This document shows positions 1 through 11,126 of a DNA stretch of 64,000 nucleotides, piece by piece. The stretch's first letter is position 1, and the number at the start of each line of letters is the position of its first letter. The notes below the pieces were generated by a model. That model worked only from the letters and a program-made list of their open reading frames with translations. It was not told the origin of the DNA and searched no databases. This DNA is from Thamnaconus septentrionalis (lineage: Eukaryota; Chordata; Actinopteri; Tetraodontiformes; Monacanthidae). Both the position numbers and the translations under genes were made by a program. The DNA lies in assembly GCA_009823395.1 (NCBI GenBank), contig CM020501.1, positions 8,863,361 to 8,927,360 on the forward strand, given 5' to 3'.

Positions 1-20
1 TTCAACATTTGTTTCCATCA

Positions 21-200
21 AGGTGTGCATGTGAGTGTGAATGGTTGTTTGTTTCTATGTGGCCCTGCGATGAACTGGCGACTTGTCCAGGGTGTCACCC
101 TGCCTTCGCCCTAAGACAGCTGGGATAGGCTCCAGCAGACCCCCGTGACCCTGAGTGCAGGACCAAGCGGGTATAGAAGATGAATGAATGAATGAATGAA
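21..200 (+). mobile_element. 5'-truncated copy of the same SINE
   Basis: This matches the 3' half of the full copy (from GGTGTGCATGTGAGTG to the (GAAT)n tail) with a few differences. Flanking duplications TGTTTCCATCA (10-20) and TGTTTCCGTCA (201-211) differ at one base. Truncation at the 5' end with a target duplication is typical of LINE-driven target-primed insertion. Confidence 0.88.
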
Positions 201-211
201 TGTTTCCGTCA

Positions 212-1630
212 ACAACACTTATTCAGTTTAGACTTGCCAAATATTTTTCTCCAAGCAGGGTTACATCACATCTCTCCCACATGAGAGAACAAGACGCTTC
301 CTGCTTTTTGCTCCAAGATTCTAAGTCTGGCTGAGACGACACGAGTTTTTGTGTGATTGACCCAGATTCACCCCTTAATGCAATCCTACTAGAAATCTGG
401 TCTGGGACCTCACTTGGCACAAAACAGGGCAGGGATTACAGAGCGGGACTCCAAATCGTGTCTCATATTGAGGATTTAAAATCCCGAAATTATATCACTG
501 CACTAGCCAATGCCAGAAATTAATTTGTGGTAAATTCCATTATGAAAACTGAGGAATTGTAAATGTGGGCATCTGTATCATAATCTGTATCATAATATAA
601 AATTATTTTCAATTTCAGTGTCATTCAAAGCGGAAGCGCTGGCAGAACCAGTTAATGCAAAAGTCACTTGACTGTATATGGAACATAGTCGAGGTGAGCG
701 TGTTGTGTGCGCAGTAGGAGGCTGGTTTAAGGCAGGAAGGTCGATGGAGATCCAGCTTCCAGGGACGAGGACGTGACTGATCGCAAAACGATCATGAAAA
801 TAATAAAAAAAACACTTTTGGAACTTTTGGCTGAAAATCTCTGTCCTTGCTTCGGCACAACTGCTCATATGACACACGAAGGGATCTGCTTTGTCTCCTG
901 CCCTCCTCTGTTTTCATTCTCCCGGCAAGCATCGATCCAGTCAAATCTTCCTGCATAATTAGTTTAGAAGCTCACCTCCTCCTGGCTGTCTGACGGGAAA
1001 GCCAGACCTCTTGGCACACAACTTTTTCAGGAGCATAGAGACTGAGAGAGAGTTATTGGTACATTTAGAAGAAAAAAAACAACGTGTGACATTCCCTTTA
1101 TTTCCTGTCAAGTCAAAGGAAGCCCCACACTTTGAGGTAACAATAAATTGTTTAAAAATGTATTTGGATATGATCGAATGAATGACTTTCATTCATATGT
1201 GATTATCTTAAGAGTCTAAATGAATGAATAAATAAATAAATAAATAAACTAAATAAATAAATAAATAAGTAGCCATCCCATGAGGGCTGAGGGATGTTTT
1301 TCCCACCACCAAGACGCTAATTTGCTAACCCGCTCTCGACGCATCTCGCCGTCTCCTCTGGGCTTTACAGATTTTTTAAATTTTTTTTTGTAGCCGTTTC
1401 CCGTTAGCGGGAGATTAACAGCAGCCGTCTGTGATGTTATCCTATCTCGGCGGCCAGCTGCGGCGCACACGCACACGTGATCACCTCGTGATTGGCCGGT
1501 GAGCAGGCAAACACGGCGAGGAGGTTTTTCAAGGTGTCTCCCTGGCCGGGGCCCCAACCCATCAGCAGCTCAATTTGGGTGATGGCAACCGTGCTCAGTC
1601 GGGGGAGAAGTCGGTCCCGGATGATTTCCT

Positions 1631-1669
<39 letters not shown>

Positions 1670-2349
1670 CTCGCCGACGCCCTCCCCACCTCAGCGAGCA
1701 TCCGAACGCACATCAGTGCTCCCACCCCCCACCGCCCCCCACATAACTGCTCTGCATCCTCCCTCCTCCCTCTCTCCTCTCCCTCCCTCCCTCCCTCCTC
1801 TCCCTCCCTGGAACCCAAAGGCCTCAGCAATCACTCAGTTCTTGGAGCTATCTCAGGCGCCTGTCTCTCTCTCCCTCCCCTCCCCTAATCCCCCAATCCC
1901 CCACCCTTACCTTCCCCCAGCCACCCCACTCCCCCGCCCCCACCCACCACCTCCCCTCTACCTCACACCCCCCCGAGTGCATTCCAGCATGACAAACCAC
2001 ATGGGATTTCACTAGTCCTTTAAAGTCTGCTGCCTCTGGGAACCACTCGTCTCCGTGCAACATTTTAGTATTCAAGGGAATACGTGACTGGGGAGGCAAC
2101 CAACCTGGCAACCTGTTATATTCCTCCAGCCGCCTCCTCCTCCTCCTCTTTCTCCTCCTTCCTCGTTAATTCATTTGGCGGTTTGCAAGGGGACCTAAAA
2201 AAAATCTGAAACCTCTCCCTTTTTTTTTCATGAGATAAACGTAATTGATTACTGACGTCCTCTTTCTTAAAGCAAAATCCCAATCAAATTTCCGCATCTT
2301 TCTTTCATTCTTTCACTTCAAACATTAACCGTCAACATGTCTGTTTTCT
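212..2349. other. Region downstream of cxxc4, no gene seen
   Basis: This stretch holds an AAAT-type repeat (about 1220-1268), a CT microsatellite (1632-1672), and C-rich low-complexity DNA at 1680-1980 that produces spurious open frames on both strands. No coding potential or RNA gene is recognised. Confidence 0.6.
1632..1672. repeat. (CT)n microsatellite
   Basis: Nearly uninterrupted CT dinucleotides. The open frames nearby with Ser/Leu or Glu/Arg runs come from this tract. Confidence 0.95.
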
Positions 2350-2372
2350 TTTTTACCCGAAGTCATTTTTTT

Positions 2373-2378
2373 TTTATT
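2373..2378 (-). terminator. Candidate cxxc4 polyadenylation signal AATAAA
   Basis: TTTATT on the plus strand reads AATAAA on the minus strand, the first canonical hexamer after the cxxc4 stop. Downstream on the minus strand lies a U/G-rich stretch (TGTTGACGGTTAATGTTTG). It is a candidate only, because hexamers also occur by chance in AT-rich DNA. Confidence 0.4.
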
Positions 2379-3045
2379 TTAGCACATAAAAGCATCACAA
2401 CAACAATATACAAATTCTTAGTAATCTTTAAAACCAAAACACATTTACACATGCAACAATAGGGTTTAAGACAATGAATAAATTATTGAATAATTTGGTT
2501 TTTGGTGTGTGTTCAGTGTCGGGACCGCCCTGGAGCTCCTGAACATCATCTGATCGGTCGAATGCTTGTGTTATACTGTAATTCACTCCGAGTGTGTTCA
2601 ACATAACATACAGTTCCTTTACTGGCATTACTCTCTACCTTTTTAAACAGTTACAACCTTCAGTGAATCAAACGGGAAGGAAGAAAAAAAGGAAACAAGC
2701 TTTCATGGTTTAGTGAAAAAAAAAAGAAAAAACATTTTTGTCTGTGCGACTGTGACCTCCAGACAACCGCCTGACTCATCAACGTCTTGTCTGCTCCTGT
2801 ACAGGAATTAAACAGCAGCCGTTTGGGTTTTCAAAGAAGATCGTGGTCTCATCACGCAGGACAATGTGCCCTGCTCTCTGATGCGTCTGCCCACCATGAT
2901 GAAGGCCAGGGAGGGACTGTCACAGAGGAAGCAGCCTTTGTGTCTTCATTCTCGACGAGACATGGATGTAACATCAGCATGGAGGAAGTAATCGAAACAA
3001 AACAGCGGTTCAAAAGAAACAAAGAGAAAATATCTTCTTTTTTTG

Positions 3046-3046
<1 letters not shown>

Positions 3047-3104
<58 letters not shown>

Positions 3105-3111
3105 TGTGTGT
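3047..3111. repeat. (GT)n microsatellite in candidate cxxc4 3' UTR
   Basis: About 27 GT units, then CGCG and further GT. In the transcript direction this is an (AC)n tract. Confidence 0.95.
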
Positions 3112-3437
3112 ACATGATAATATCGGATAAAATAACAGTCAACCAAACTTGAAAGTTAATCAACAGAATAGATTATTGCTCCAGAGTAAAGTAAGCTGTG
3201 GCGCCTCGTCGATCCCATGTGGCCTCCTCCTGTTTGACGGGTTCATTGTGACTGTACGATTGTCTGTTTTGAGTCCTTTACATAGGGCTGGCTGTCAACC
3301 TACAGCCACAACACTGAAAACACATTCATAGACACCAAAAATATACATTATGATACTGTCAAAAGGTACAATAATTACACAGTAAAAGGAAATTACAGAG
3401 TTAAAACAACACCATTTTTTGTTTTTGTTTATCTTCT

Positions 3438-3480
3438 TGTCCGTCCGTCCGTCCGTCCGTCCATCTGTCCGTCCGTCCGC
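3438..3480. repeat. (GTCC)n tetranucleotide repeat
   Basis: Tandem GTCC units with one CCATCTGTCC interruption, about 160 bases from the cxxc4 stop. A related CCAC/CCGC tetranucleotide tract follows at about 3570-3608. Confidence 0.93.
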
Positions 3481-3639
3481 TCGTCTCCCCTCAGCCGCCC
3501 ACTGGCGCGTTGGGCGTGTTGGGTTCTGTGAACCCGTCAAAAGCTCCCGGCAGAGAGTCAAAAGTCCCGTCCACCCACCCACCCACCCGCCCACCCGCAC
3601 GTCCACCCGTCTTTCCTCTGGATGGGGGGGGCGTCCACT

Positions 3640-3684
3640 CTAGAAGAACCACCGGAAGGCTTCGCCGCTGCTCACCGGCGTCCT
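3640..3684 (-). CDS. cxxc4: cxxc4 terminal coding exon (14 residues plus stop)
   Basis: Read on the minus strand, a pyrimidine-rich acceptor (TTTTGTCTCTTGCAG, ending at 3685) is followed by codons for RTPVSSGEAFRWFF and a TAG at 3642-3640. As I recall it, mammalian CXXC4 ends RTPVPSAEAFRWFF right after KKPGTSLE. The main exon here ends KKPGSSLE at a phase 0 donor, so joining the two gives the expected C-terminus with two or three conservative changes. The exon is only 45 coding bases and lies 22.2 kb from the previous one, so ORF callers would miss it. The FRWFF ending separates CXXC4 from CXXC5, which ends in a related but different tail. Confidence 0.93.
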   Translation of the reverse strand, partial: RTPVSSGEAFRWFF

Positions 3685-4362
3685 CTGCAAGAGACAAAAT
3701 GTGAAGGACACGCTTTAATCTGCAGGTTGACATTTTCACCACAGTTCAACTTTATGCACGGGGGCCACATTTTGACAACCACTTTGGCCAACCCCGGTTC
3801 AACCAAAGTGCTTTTTCCCAGCGGAAGCGTGGAGCGGAGGGGGAACACATCTCACCCCGGGGAGGGACGGTAAAGAAAAATAGTAAAACCACCGCAAAAG
3901 CACATGAAGTTACAGTAAAAGTAGAGGCAGAGGCTTCGGAGAGAGAACTTTCTTGATGCCAAGGCCAAAGAGAGAGGAAAAAATAGGATCTTCAACAATG
4001 ATTCGATTGCTTCTGCTTTGCGACGTCAAGCTATTCGCTTGATCTCAGTTCTCAGAGCCAAGTCACCCGCATAAGACGGTCCGACCCGTTAACGGTTTTC
4101 AAAGAGAGCGACAATGATATTTCAAAATCAAGCCGCTAGCGAAGCGGGGGAGTTGGAAGAGGGAACACAGATGTGTAATGGCTCCTCTTTTCTCTTGGCT
4201 GTGAGAAGGTGAGCAGCTGAATCTGGAACCAGCTGCAGGTACTGAATAGACAACCCCGGTCGCGACACTCAGCCACATTCAGAGAGGAATAATCAAGGCG
4301 CGCGCCACCTTCCCCTAAATCTCCGGGATGATGTGCTTCCATTCTGCGGACGCGTTCATGAG

Positions 4363-4364
<2 letters not shown>

Positions 4365-4429
<65 letters not shown>
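4365..4429. repeat. (CA)n microsatellite
   Basis: About 32 uninterrupted CA units in the cxxc4 intron. Confidence 0.95.
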
Positions 4430-4432
<3 letters not shown>

Positions 4433-5920
4433 CGAGGAGCTGATAAATAATAAGAGCAGCGCCAGGTTCTGGTTAGCAGCGGTTCGAGACGGCGCGGACA
4501 TTAAGTTAAGTAAAAACCCAGAAGGGGCACTTAAAACAGCCATAAAACACAGCCGGCGCACCGAGTATTTCATCAAAGAGTCAGCCAAGGTGATTACATC
4601 CTCGCCCCACCCACACCCAAATAATCATTACGCCGGATGAAATATTCAATACAAATTCCCAAGAAGCAACAATGAGGCATTTAATTACTGTGGGTCGAGC
4701 TGCAGTGAGGGGGAACAGTGCATCATTTCAATTTCAGCCCGGCGCCAGCGACCGCCCCTCCCCCGCTTCCTCTTCCCTCCCCCGCCTTCCTCTCCCCTCA
4801 ACCTCGACGGCGGAGTGACAGCCTCTTGCTTCCAGAACTCATTTGGAAGTCAAAGACGTGAAGAAAAAAACTGGAATTTCGCTCCAATCCCCACGACCAA
4901 TTAGTGCATTTTTTTGATAATTTTTTTTCTCTCACCCCCACCCTCACCGCCACTGTTGACAAGGGAAGAAATGGTGCATAATCACAACTAAAATCACTTT
5001 AATCCCCCACCAGGGCGAGTTGACATTTTAATACCGGGTGTCATCTTCAGCTCCCTCGGGGCCCAATGAGAGGTTTTTTAGCACAGCCGTGTGGGGCTGT
5101 GCACTGCTCCGACGTAAACACGGCTTACAGTCCACGGTTAAGGCCAGGTTTATCAACCATCCACACCACTAATTAAAGCGATCACCTTCCAACGAGGCCG
5201 CCGAGGGCTTCTGTCGTTCTGAGATAAAGGTCATCGTCATTGAAATGATGGCGTCGTTTCTTCTGCGTCACCTGAGTCTTAGCAGTTTCGGATGTTCACA
5301 TTCCTTCCAAGGAAACCAATCACAGCCGCACTCACACTACATGAAACAATGACTTCCATATTTTCGAGTCAACTGCGAAGGAAACCTTTTGATTTCCGTC
5401 CTCTTACAAAGAGATTCACTTTAAAGATTTCTGCATCTGAAATGATTTTTTCGACAAAATATTAGGCCCACAAGTGAAAGCTTCTCATTAAACGCTTTCT
5501 AAGTCCGTGACTGCCTTAAAGACATTTCTCACAGTGAATCTCCCTTTTTTCCTAATCTAATTCTCCCAGGAAAGGACCAAGAAAGTTAGATGTTCTTTGG
5601 TGAACAGTGTTGAAAATGCCAGAGAGGCTGTAGAGCGACAGCATGTGGCAGACACAGCGAACGTTTTTGCTCTTTTGGTTCAGGACCTTGTCGGAAATAA
5701 GTCAAAAATATTTGATAAGCTGGAGCCAATCAAAAACACTGGATTGTTATTGCTCAAGTATTGAATTCATCTAGTTTGTGTTTACTTTTTGTCTTTCCAT
5801 TTGCACATCACTGCACATGCAACATCCATCCATCCATCACAACTTACAATGCACACCTCTGGACACTAAGGCACACTACACTACAGTTAAAAGTAATTAC
5901 AAATAACATATTTTTTCATG

Positions 5921-6293
5921 GGCGACACGGTGGCGCAGTGGTTAGCGCTGCCGCCTCACAGCAAGAAGGTCGTGGGTTCGATTCCGGGGCCCGGACCTGT
6001 GACCTTTCTGTGTGGAGTTTGCATGTTCTCCCCGTGTCTGCGTGGGTTCTCTCCGGGTTCTCCGGCTTCCTCCCACAGTCCAAAAACATGCATGTGAGGT
6101 CAATTGAACACTCTAAATTGTCCGTAGGTGTGCATGTGAGTGTGAATGGTTGTTTGTCTCTATGTGGCCCTGCGATGAACTGGCGACTTGTCCAGGGTGT
6201 CACCCTGCCTTCGCCCTAAGACAGCTGGGATAGGCTCCAGCAGACCCCGTGACCCTGAACAGGAATAAGCGGGTATAGAAGATGAATGAATGA
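5921..6293 (+). mobile_element. Full-length tRNA-headed SINE with 13-base target-site duplication
   Basis: The 5' head carries a pol III A box TGGCGCAGTGG (5931-5941) and a B box GGTTCGATTCC (5975-5985), as in tRNA-derived SINEs. The body runs to a 3' end of GGGTATAGAAGATGAATGAATGA. The insertion is flanked by perfect 13-base duplications ATATTTTTTCATG at 5908-5920 and 6294-6306. The open frames across it (plus and minus) are SINE artefacts. The same family occurs truncated at 21-200 and 59094-59207. Confidence 0.92.
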
Positions 6294-6820
6294 ATATTTT
6301 TTCATGATGAATTCAAATTTTAAACTCATTGTGCATCACTCTTTGTTTTTTGATTTTAGAAGTCAGGCAAAACTTGTGCCTTTAATTTTTTATATTAAAC
6401 GTATCTGGCTTTAATTAAAAATTTGAGCTTGTCGACTCTTGCTGATCTCATCCACTCAACACCCTGTTGGTGTCAAGGTGTTGGTTCTTTGAATCATATT
6501 AGTTGGAAAAAGGGAGCCTGTTGATTAAGGTGGCAATGCTTGTTTCATTATTGTGATTCATTTATTTATTTACTTTAGTCATCATGCACATCTTCAGCCT
6601 CATTTCTTTTTCTCCCCCCATCCAAGAGACCCAGACCAATGAGTCATATTAGTCCATAAAACACAGACATCTGGTATTTGTTTCAAAAGCAAATGAGAAT
6701 CAAGTTTAGGAGGCACAATTCAATTTGCTGCATCAACTGTACAAAACACATCAACAAAATAAGAAATGTTTGGAACAAAATGTGAGTACATTCACATTCC
6801 ACCTATATGTATGTAGAGAT

Positions 6821-6821
6821 G

Positions 6822-6886
<65 letters not shown>
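6821..6886. repeat. (AT)n microsatellite, hAT target site
   Basis: A long AT tract abutting the left end of the hAT element. A second AT tract (8026-8062) abuts its right end, so the transposon interrupted one microsatellite. Confidence 0.93.
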
Positions 6887-6891
<5 letters not shown>

Positions 6892-6896
6892 CATCT

Positions 6897-8020
6897 TAGG
6901 GCTGGGCAAGTTAACGCGTTATTATCTCGTTAACTCATTTATTTATAAACGCCGACAATTATTTTATCGCGCATTAACACATGTTGCTCACGTGCTGTAG
7001 GAGCCGTGAGTAGGGATGGGTGATATATTGGCATTTGCGTTATATCGTCATAAAATTCACCGCGGTAAGAATGTCATCTCGCGGTAATAACGATAAACTC
7101 GTGTTGATGACGTAATTACGTGCGCAACCCACTTGCTGCTGGCAGCCGGCAGCTCGTGTGTCGCACAATAACAAGCACGGGGCTGATAGCGTACCCACCG
7201 TGCTCGAGGATCGATCGTGGATTGTGTGCAAAGTGAAAATAAACACCACGGAAACGATTTGCAAACATCCTGTTTCACTTTTTATTTATTTTCTTTTGGG
7301 TTGGCGGACCGGGATGTTGAGGCAGGAAACGCAAAATTGTTAGCAAACTTTTACTGGCACAACTCTGAGTCAATTTTAGCATGGACCTTTTCAGGCTTTG
7401 TGTTCTAAAGTTACTCGAAGCAGACGTTGAACTCTGTCGTTTATCCACACCGTCTTTTCAAAAGCGATCTTTCTTTCTGTTCTCTGTTGCGCTTGTTTTT
7501 AGCGAGCTACTGCTTCTGCAAACACGGCATACACAGCGCACTTCTTTAACACCTGGGTAGGGTGTGTGTGTGTGACTGTGGGGTGTAGCCACAACGCTAT
7601 TTAATGACATTCACCTGTGCGCCTCGGATGGCTTGGTTTGGTGGGGTGAGCGTCGGAGGTCATTGTGATAAAGAATAGTAAGTAGAAAAGAAGTAAATAA
7701 AAAAGAACCTCGAAGCAAGACTGGATTTATTTTTTTCATGCGCGTCAACAATTACTCCCTGTTTAGCCCACCGCGGCTTATTTATTTATCGATCGCCAGT
7801 TAGCCGCAATACGTGCTTTTATTTTGTAAAAGTGTGTTGCTGGCTTCTGCGGAACCAGAAGAGACTTCGTTCATATGGTAGAACATTAAAATAAAAGTGC
7901 ACTATACACTTCTTTTAAATTCATTATTGGATTTTGCGTATACATTGTGATTAATCGTGATTAATCAGGGAAATCATGCGATTAATTGCGATTAAAAATT
8001 TTAATCGTTGCCCAGCCCTA
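6897..8020. mobile_element. Non-autonomous hAT-like DNA transposon (1.12 kb)
   Basis: The termini are inverted repeats: TAGGGCTGGGCAA at 6897-6909 and TTGCCCAGCCCTA at 8008-8020. Beyond the shared 13 bases, the ends diverge but both are rich in GTTAA/TTAATCG words. Near-identical 8-base duplications ATACATCT (6889-6896) and ATACATAT (8021-8028) fit hAT transposition. No transposase open frame is present. A second terminus-like word TAGGGATGGGTGATAT at 7011 suggests a composite origin. The element sits inside an AT microsatellite, which continues on both sides. Confidence 0.88.
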
Positions 8021-8025
8021 ATACA

Positions 8026-8029
8026 TATA

Positions 8030-8062
<33 letters not shown>
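8026..8062. repeat. (AT)n microsatellite, right of the hAT element
   Basis: The continuation of the AT tract interrupted by the 6897-8020 insertion. Confidence 0.9.
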
Positions 8063-8066
<4 letters not shown>

Positions 8067-9479
8067 AAGCAAATTATGCTAAATATAAACCTATTGACAG
8101 TAACTAACTGTTCTTACCGGCACGACAGTTCAATTGTATGTCAGGACTGCGCTAGACTGCATGGCTTTAACTCACGGTGCACCTGATAACCTGTTAAGCG
8201 TTTGAATGTCTCTTGACAACTCGGCTGTACACAAATCCTGCAGCCTGATGTATATTTCGCTGAAGAAATAAAAGTCAATAAGAGCCACTGAGGGGATCTG
8301 TTGACGGTCCCCAAAAACCAAACCAATAATCTTGTAGATAATGCGTCTGTCGTAGCTCTCACTCGAGTCCCCTTGATGAGACGCGGGGAGGAAATATGTC
8401 AAAAACACATTTCAAACGCCGTATATATTTAGCGCACACGTCTCCACTCAGCGCTCGTACATCGACGACCTTCCGCCTCGCTCATTGCCGCCTTGGACTG
8501 GAGCGTGCGTGGCGCGAGGCGGAGGGCGGCGAACGGGGAGGTGAGAATGTTTATCTTAATCCATATTCTCACATTGATCAGCCCTCGGTGGAAGTGCGGC
8601 TCGCCAGAGACAATAATGACCCTGATCTGGCCACTCGGCATGTCTCTGTTTTGTTAAGTTTCCTGTTATCGATCCGCCGGGGCTCTTGAGTGCTGCTTGG
8701 ATTCACTCCCAGGGCCTCCTCGCCTCGGCACACTGCAGTGACCAGGCACAAAGAAGGCTCAATTAGCACAGCCCTGAGTCGCCTGCACCGCCTCCCCCCT
8801 CCACCTCCTCCCCCACCCCCCGTCCACCTGCACGCGCCTTCAAAATCACTCCATCAGGAGCAGGGAAGAAAAGACATGTGCGAGTGGCGACCATGGATGC
8901 ATTATAAGAACTGGACTGGCAATTGTTTTTTTCTCCCCAGTGGCGATTTAAGGTACTGCAAGCAAAAACCCCATGTGGTCCAAAATGCATTTTCCCCCCG
9001 TAGGCCACAATACAAATTAAAAACGCCTGTAAAACTGCCACCTGAAACTCAGTTCATAATAAATATTTCTACTGTGGAGTTTTAAATCATTGAGTTTTAA
9101 TCCTTCACAAAAAATTACATAGGCCAGAAAATGACCAGAAAAGAGTTCATTCCCCGCATGAAGTCAGGACATTGTATGTGCTGTGTCTCCGCTTTGATTG
9201 GCTGATGCCACCAAATGCATCACGTGTGCTACAGAGGCAGGATGGGAAGTGACACTTCCCACTACTACTACTCACGTGCTCTATAAGGCTGCATAATGCA
9301 GAAATAACCTGGAACCCCAAAAACTTTTCAGCGTACGCGCTAGTGAACCAGCAACTCCATTCAAATGAATGGGCTGCCATGTTGGATCCCGGGGGGTCTC
9401 GGTGGTGACAAACACAAAGGACCACCTGACGAGGCGTTGGGGGCAGGGATGAAAGCAGGAGAAAGGTTAGGGTTGATGG

Positions 9480-10470
9480 CGCTACGTCGAGGGGAGTTTT
9501 CACGAGGTTTCACCTCAGATCAAGACGCCTTGGCGGCGGCTCTGCAGCGGAGCGTGCATGACAAGCTGAGCCACGGCGACGCACGCCAGGAAAGACAATT
9601 TCCCGCTCTGGCAGCGAACGCTCGCCGACTGGAGGAAGGAAGGAAGGAAGGAAGGAAGGCGGGAAAGACGTCGGTGCGGACCTCAAATTAACCCCGCCAC
9701 GCCACGCTGCGGCGGCAGGCAGGCAGGCAGCGCCATTGTGAGGCGTCTGCCAGTGGCTTTTGGCGATAAGGACGCCGTAAAACTGACATGTGGTGGAATA
9801 ATTCTCCGCCGATTCCGCCGAGGCGTTCCGCGAGGTCTCCGGGCAGCCGAGGCGGCGGCGCTCTGTGATCCTAACTCAAGCTGGCAGGTGCAGTTAATGC
9901 CGGAGCCACGTCGCCGGGGCTGATTGAGAGGGGGAGAGGGGGTAGGGTGGTGGTGGGGGGAGGGGTAGCGGCGGTGAAATACGGCGCTGGCGAGGACGGG
10001 ACACTGAATCATAATCAGGCTGCTTCTATAAAAAGGCTCCTGCAGGAGAAGCAGAAAAGCGTCGGTAAGCGTTGCGTTTAAGGCCCCCCTGATCTCTCTC
10101 TCCCTCTCCCTCTCCCTCTTTCTCTCTCTCTCACTCGCCTCGCAAAACAATAAAAACAAAAACAGAGCACAAGCTCGTGGGCTTCGACCCCCCCACATCT
10201 TCCTCCACCCGAGGCCTGGGGGGGGCCGAGGGGCCCACCTCCTTCGCCTGTGCCTTTGCCCTCCTGCAGCCTTCAGTGTCACGCCGCAGCCCCGGAGATA
10301 AACCGCTCGCGACTGCGAGGATGATAATGGGCGACGCCGCGGCGCCTCAAAATTCAATCAGCGGCGGGACGTCAATGCGGATGAGCGTAAAAGTGAAATA
10401 TGTTTGCCCGCGCGCGTTAAGAGACGGTGCCAGGCGCAGGACTCGCGCCGAAAACAACGACGAGCGATAA
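9480..10470. promoter_or_regulatory. CpG-dense intronic block
   Basis: CpG is visibly frequent from about 9.48 to 9.93 kb and again from 10.03 to 10.47 kb, apart from the CT-rich interval near 10.1 kb. It may be an intronic CpG island with enhancer or alternative promoter activity. No exon is recognised, and the overlapping 224-residue minus-strand frame is low-complexity. Confidence 0.35.
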
Positions 10471-10785
10471 AGGGCGCCGATGAGATGAGAGGCGGGAGGG
10501 TGGAGGGGGTGGGCGGGGAGGGGAGAGAAAATCAAGGAGGGGGGGAGGAAAAAAAATGAAAATGATGCGTCTCTGCTACTCAGCCCGCCTGCCGCCGCCG
10601 CCACGATCCCACTGGCATTCCGAGCAGGCCGGCTTTAACCACAGACTGTGAATAAATTACCCTTTTGAACTCGGGGTGATTGCAAATGTGCCCCGGTTTC
10701 TCTTGAGACATGTCTGGCACTAACCCTCGGCTCTGTGCTCCCAGCCAGCCTTGTCACAGAGCGCCCAACCCATCATTGCTCGCAC

Positions 10786-10788
<3 letters not shown>

Positions 10789-10864
<76 letters not shown>
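10789..10864. repeat. (CA)n microsatellite
   Basis: About 38 uninterrupted CA units, the longest such tract in the window. The CV- and HT-repeat open frames here are artefacts. Confidence 0.96.
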
Positions 10865-10865
<1 letters not shown>

Positions 10866-11094
10866 CGTCAATTTTTTTAATTCAACAATTTTTTTTGCAG
10901 GAACAAATTCCACCAAGCTCTGCTTTTTTTTCGTCAAGGAATTCTCGTGAATTTCCTCTCTCTTTTTTTTTTTGGGTGGGGGGGGGTGTTCAAGATGAGA
11001 ATGTACCCTGGAAAAAGAAAAAAAACGTAGAGGCAGCAAAAAAAAAAATCCCTCTGAGAAGAAATGGAACAGATAGACGAGAGATGAAGAGAGT

Positions 11095-11126
11095 TGGGGG
11101 ATGTGGGGGGTGGGGGGTAGGGGGGT
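11095..11126 (+). other. G-quadruplex-prone run
   Basis: Four runs of five or six G separated by short loops (ATGT, T, TA) fit the G3+N1-7 quadruplex pattern on the plus strand. The complementary C-rich strand is the cxxc4 pre-mRNA sense. Confidence 0.6.

Larger units (their letters stand above)
2350..3639 (-). other. cxxc4: Candidate cxxc4 3' UTR
   Basis: On the minus strand downstream of the cxxc4 stop, the first AATAAA I find is at 2378-2373, which would give a 3' UTR of about 1.27 kb. The region includes tandem GGAC/GGGT-type repeats, a long (AC)n tract (3047-3111) and AU-rich stretches, including two UGUAUAUU words (around 2405 and 3344) resembling Pumilio sites. The extent is inferred from the polyadenylation signal only. 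Confidence 0.45.

Noticed and set aside
5931..5985. tRNA gene suggested by pol III A and B boxes
   Set aside because: The boxes belong to the SINE head; the sequence has target duplications and a SINE body rather than a folded, isolated tRNA.
5761..6219. 152-residue plus-strand frame and 95-residue minus-strand frame
   Set aside because: Both read through the SINE at 5921-6293.
9683..10357. 224-residue minus-strand frame
   Set aside because: It has Arg/Glu/Ser low complexity from CT-rich and CpG-rich DNA and no family resemblance.
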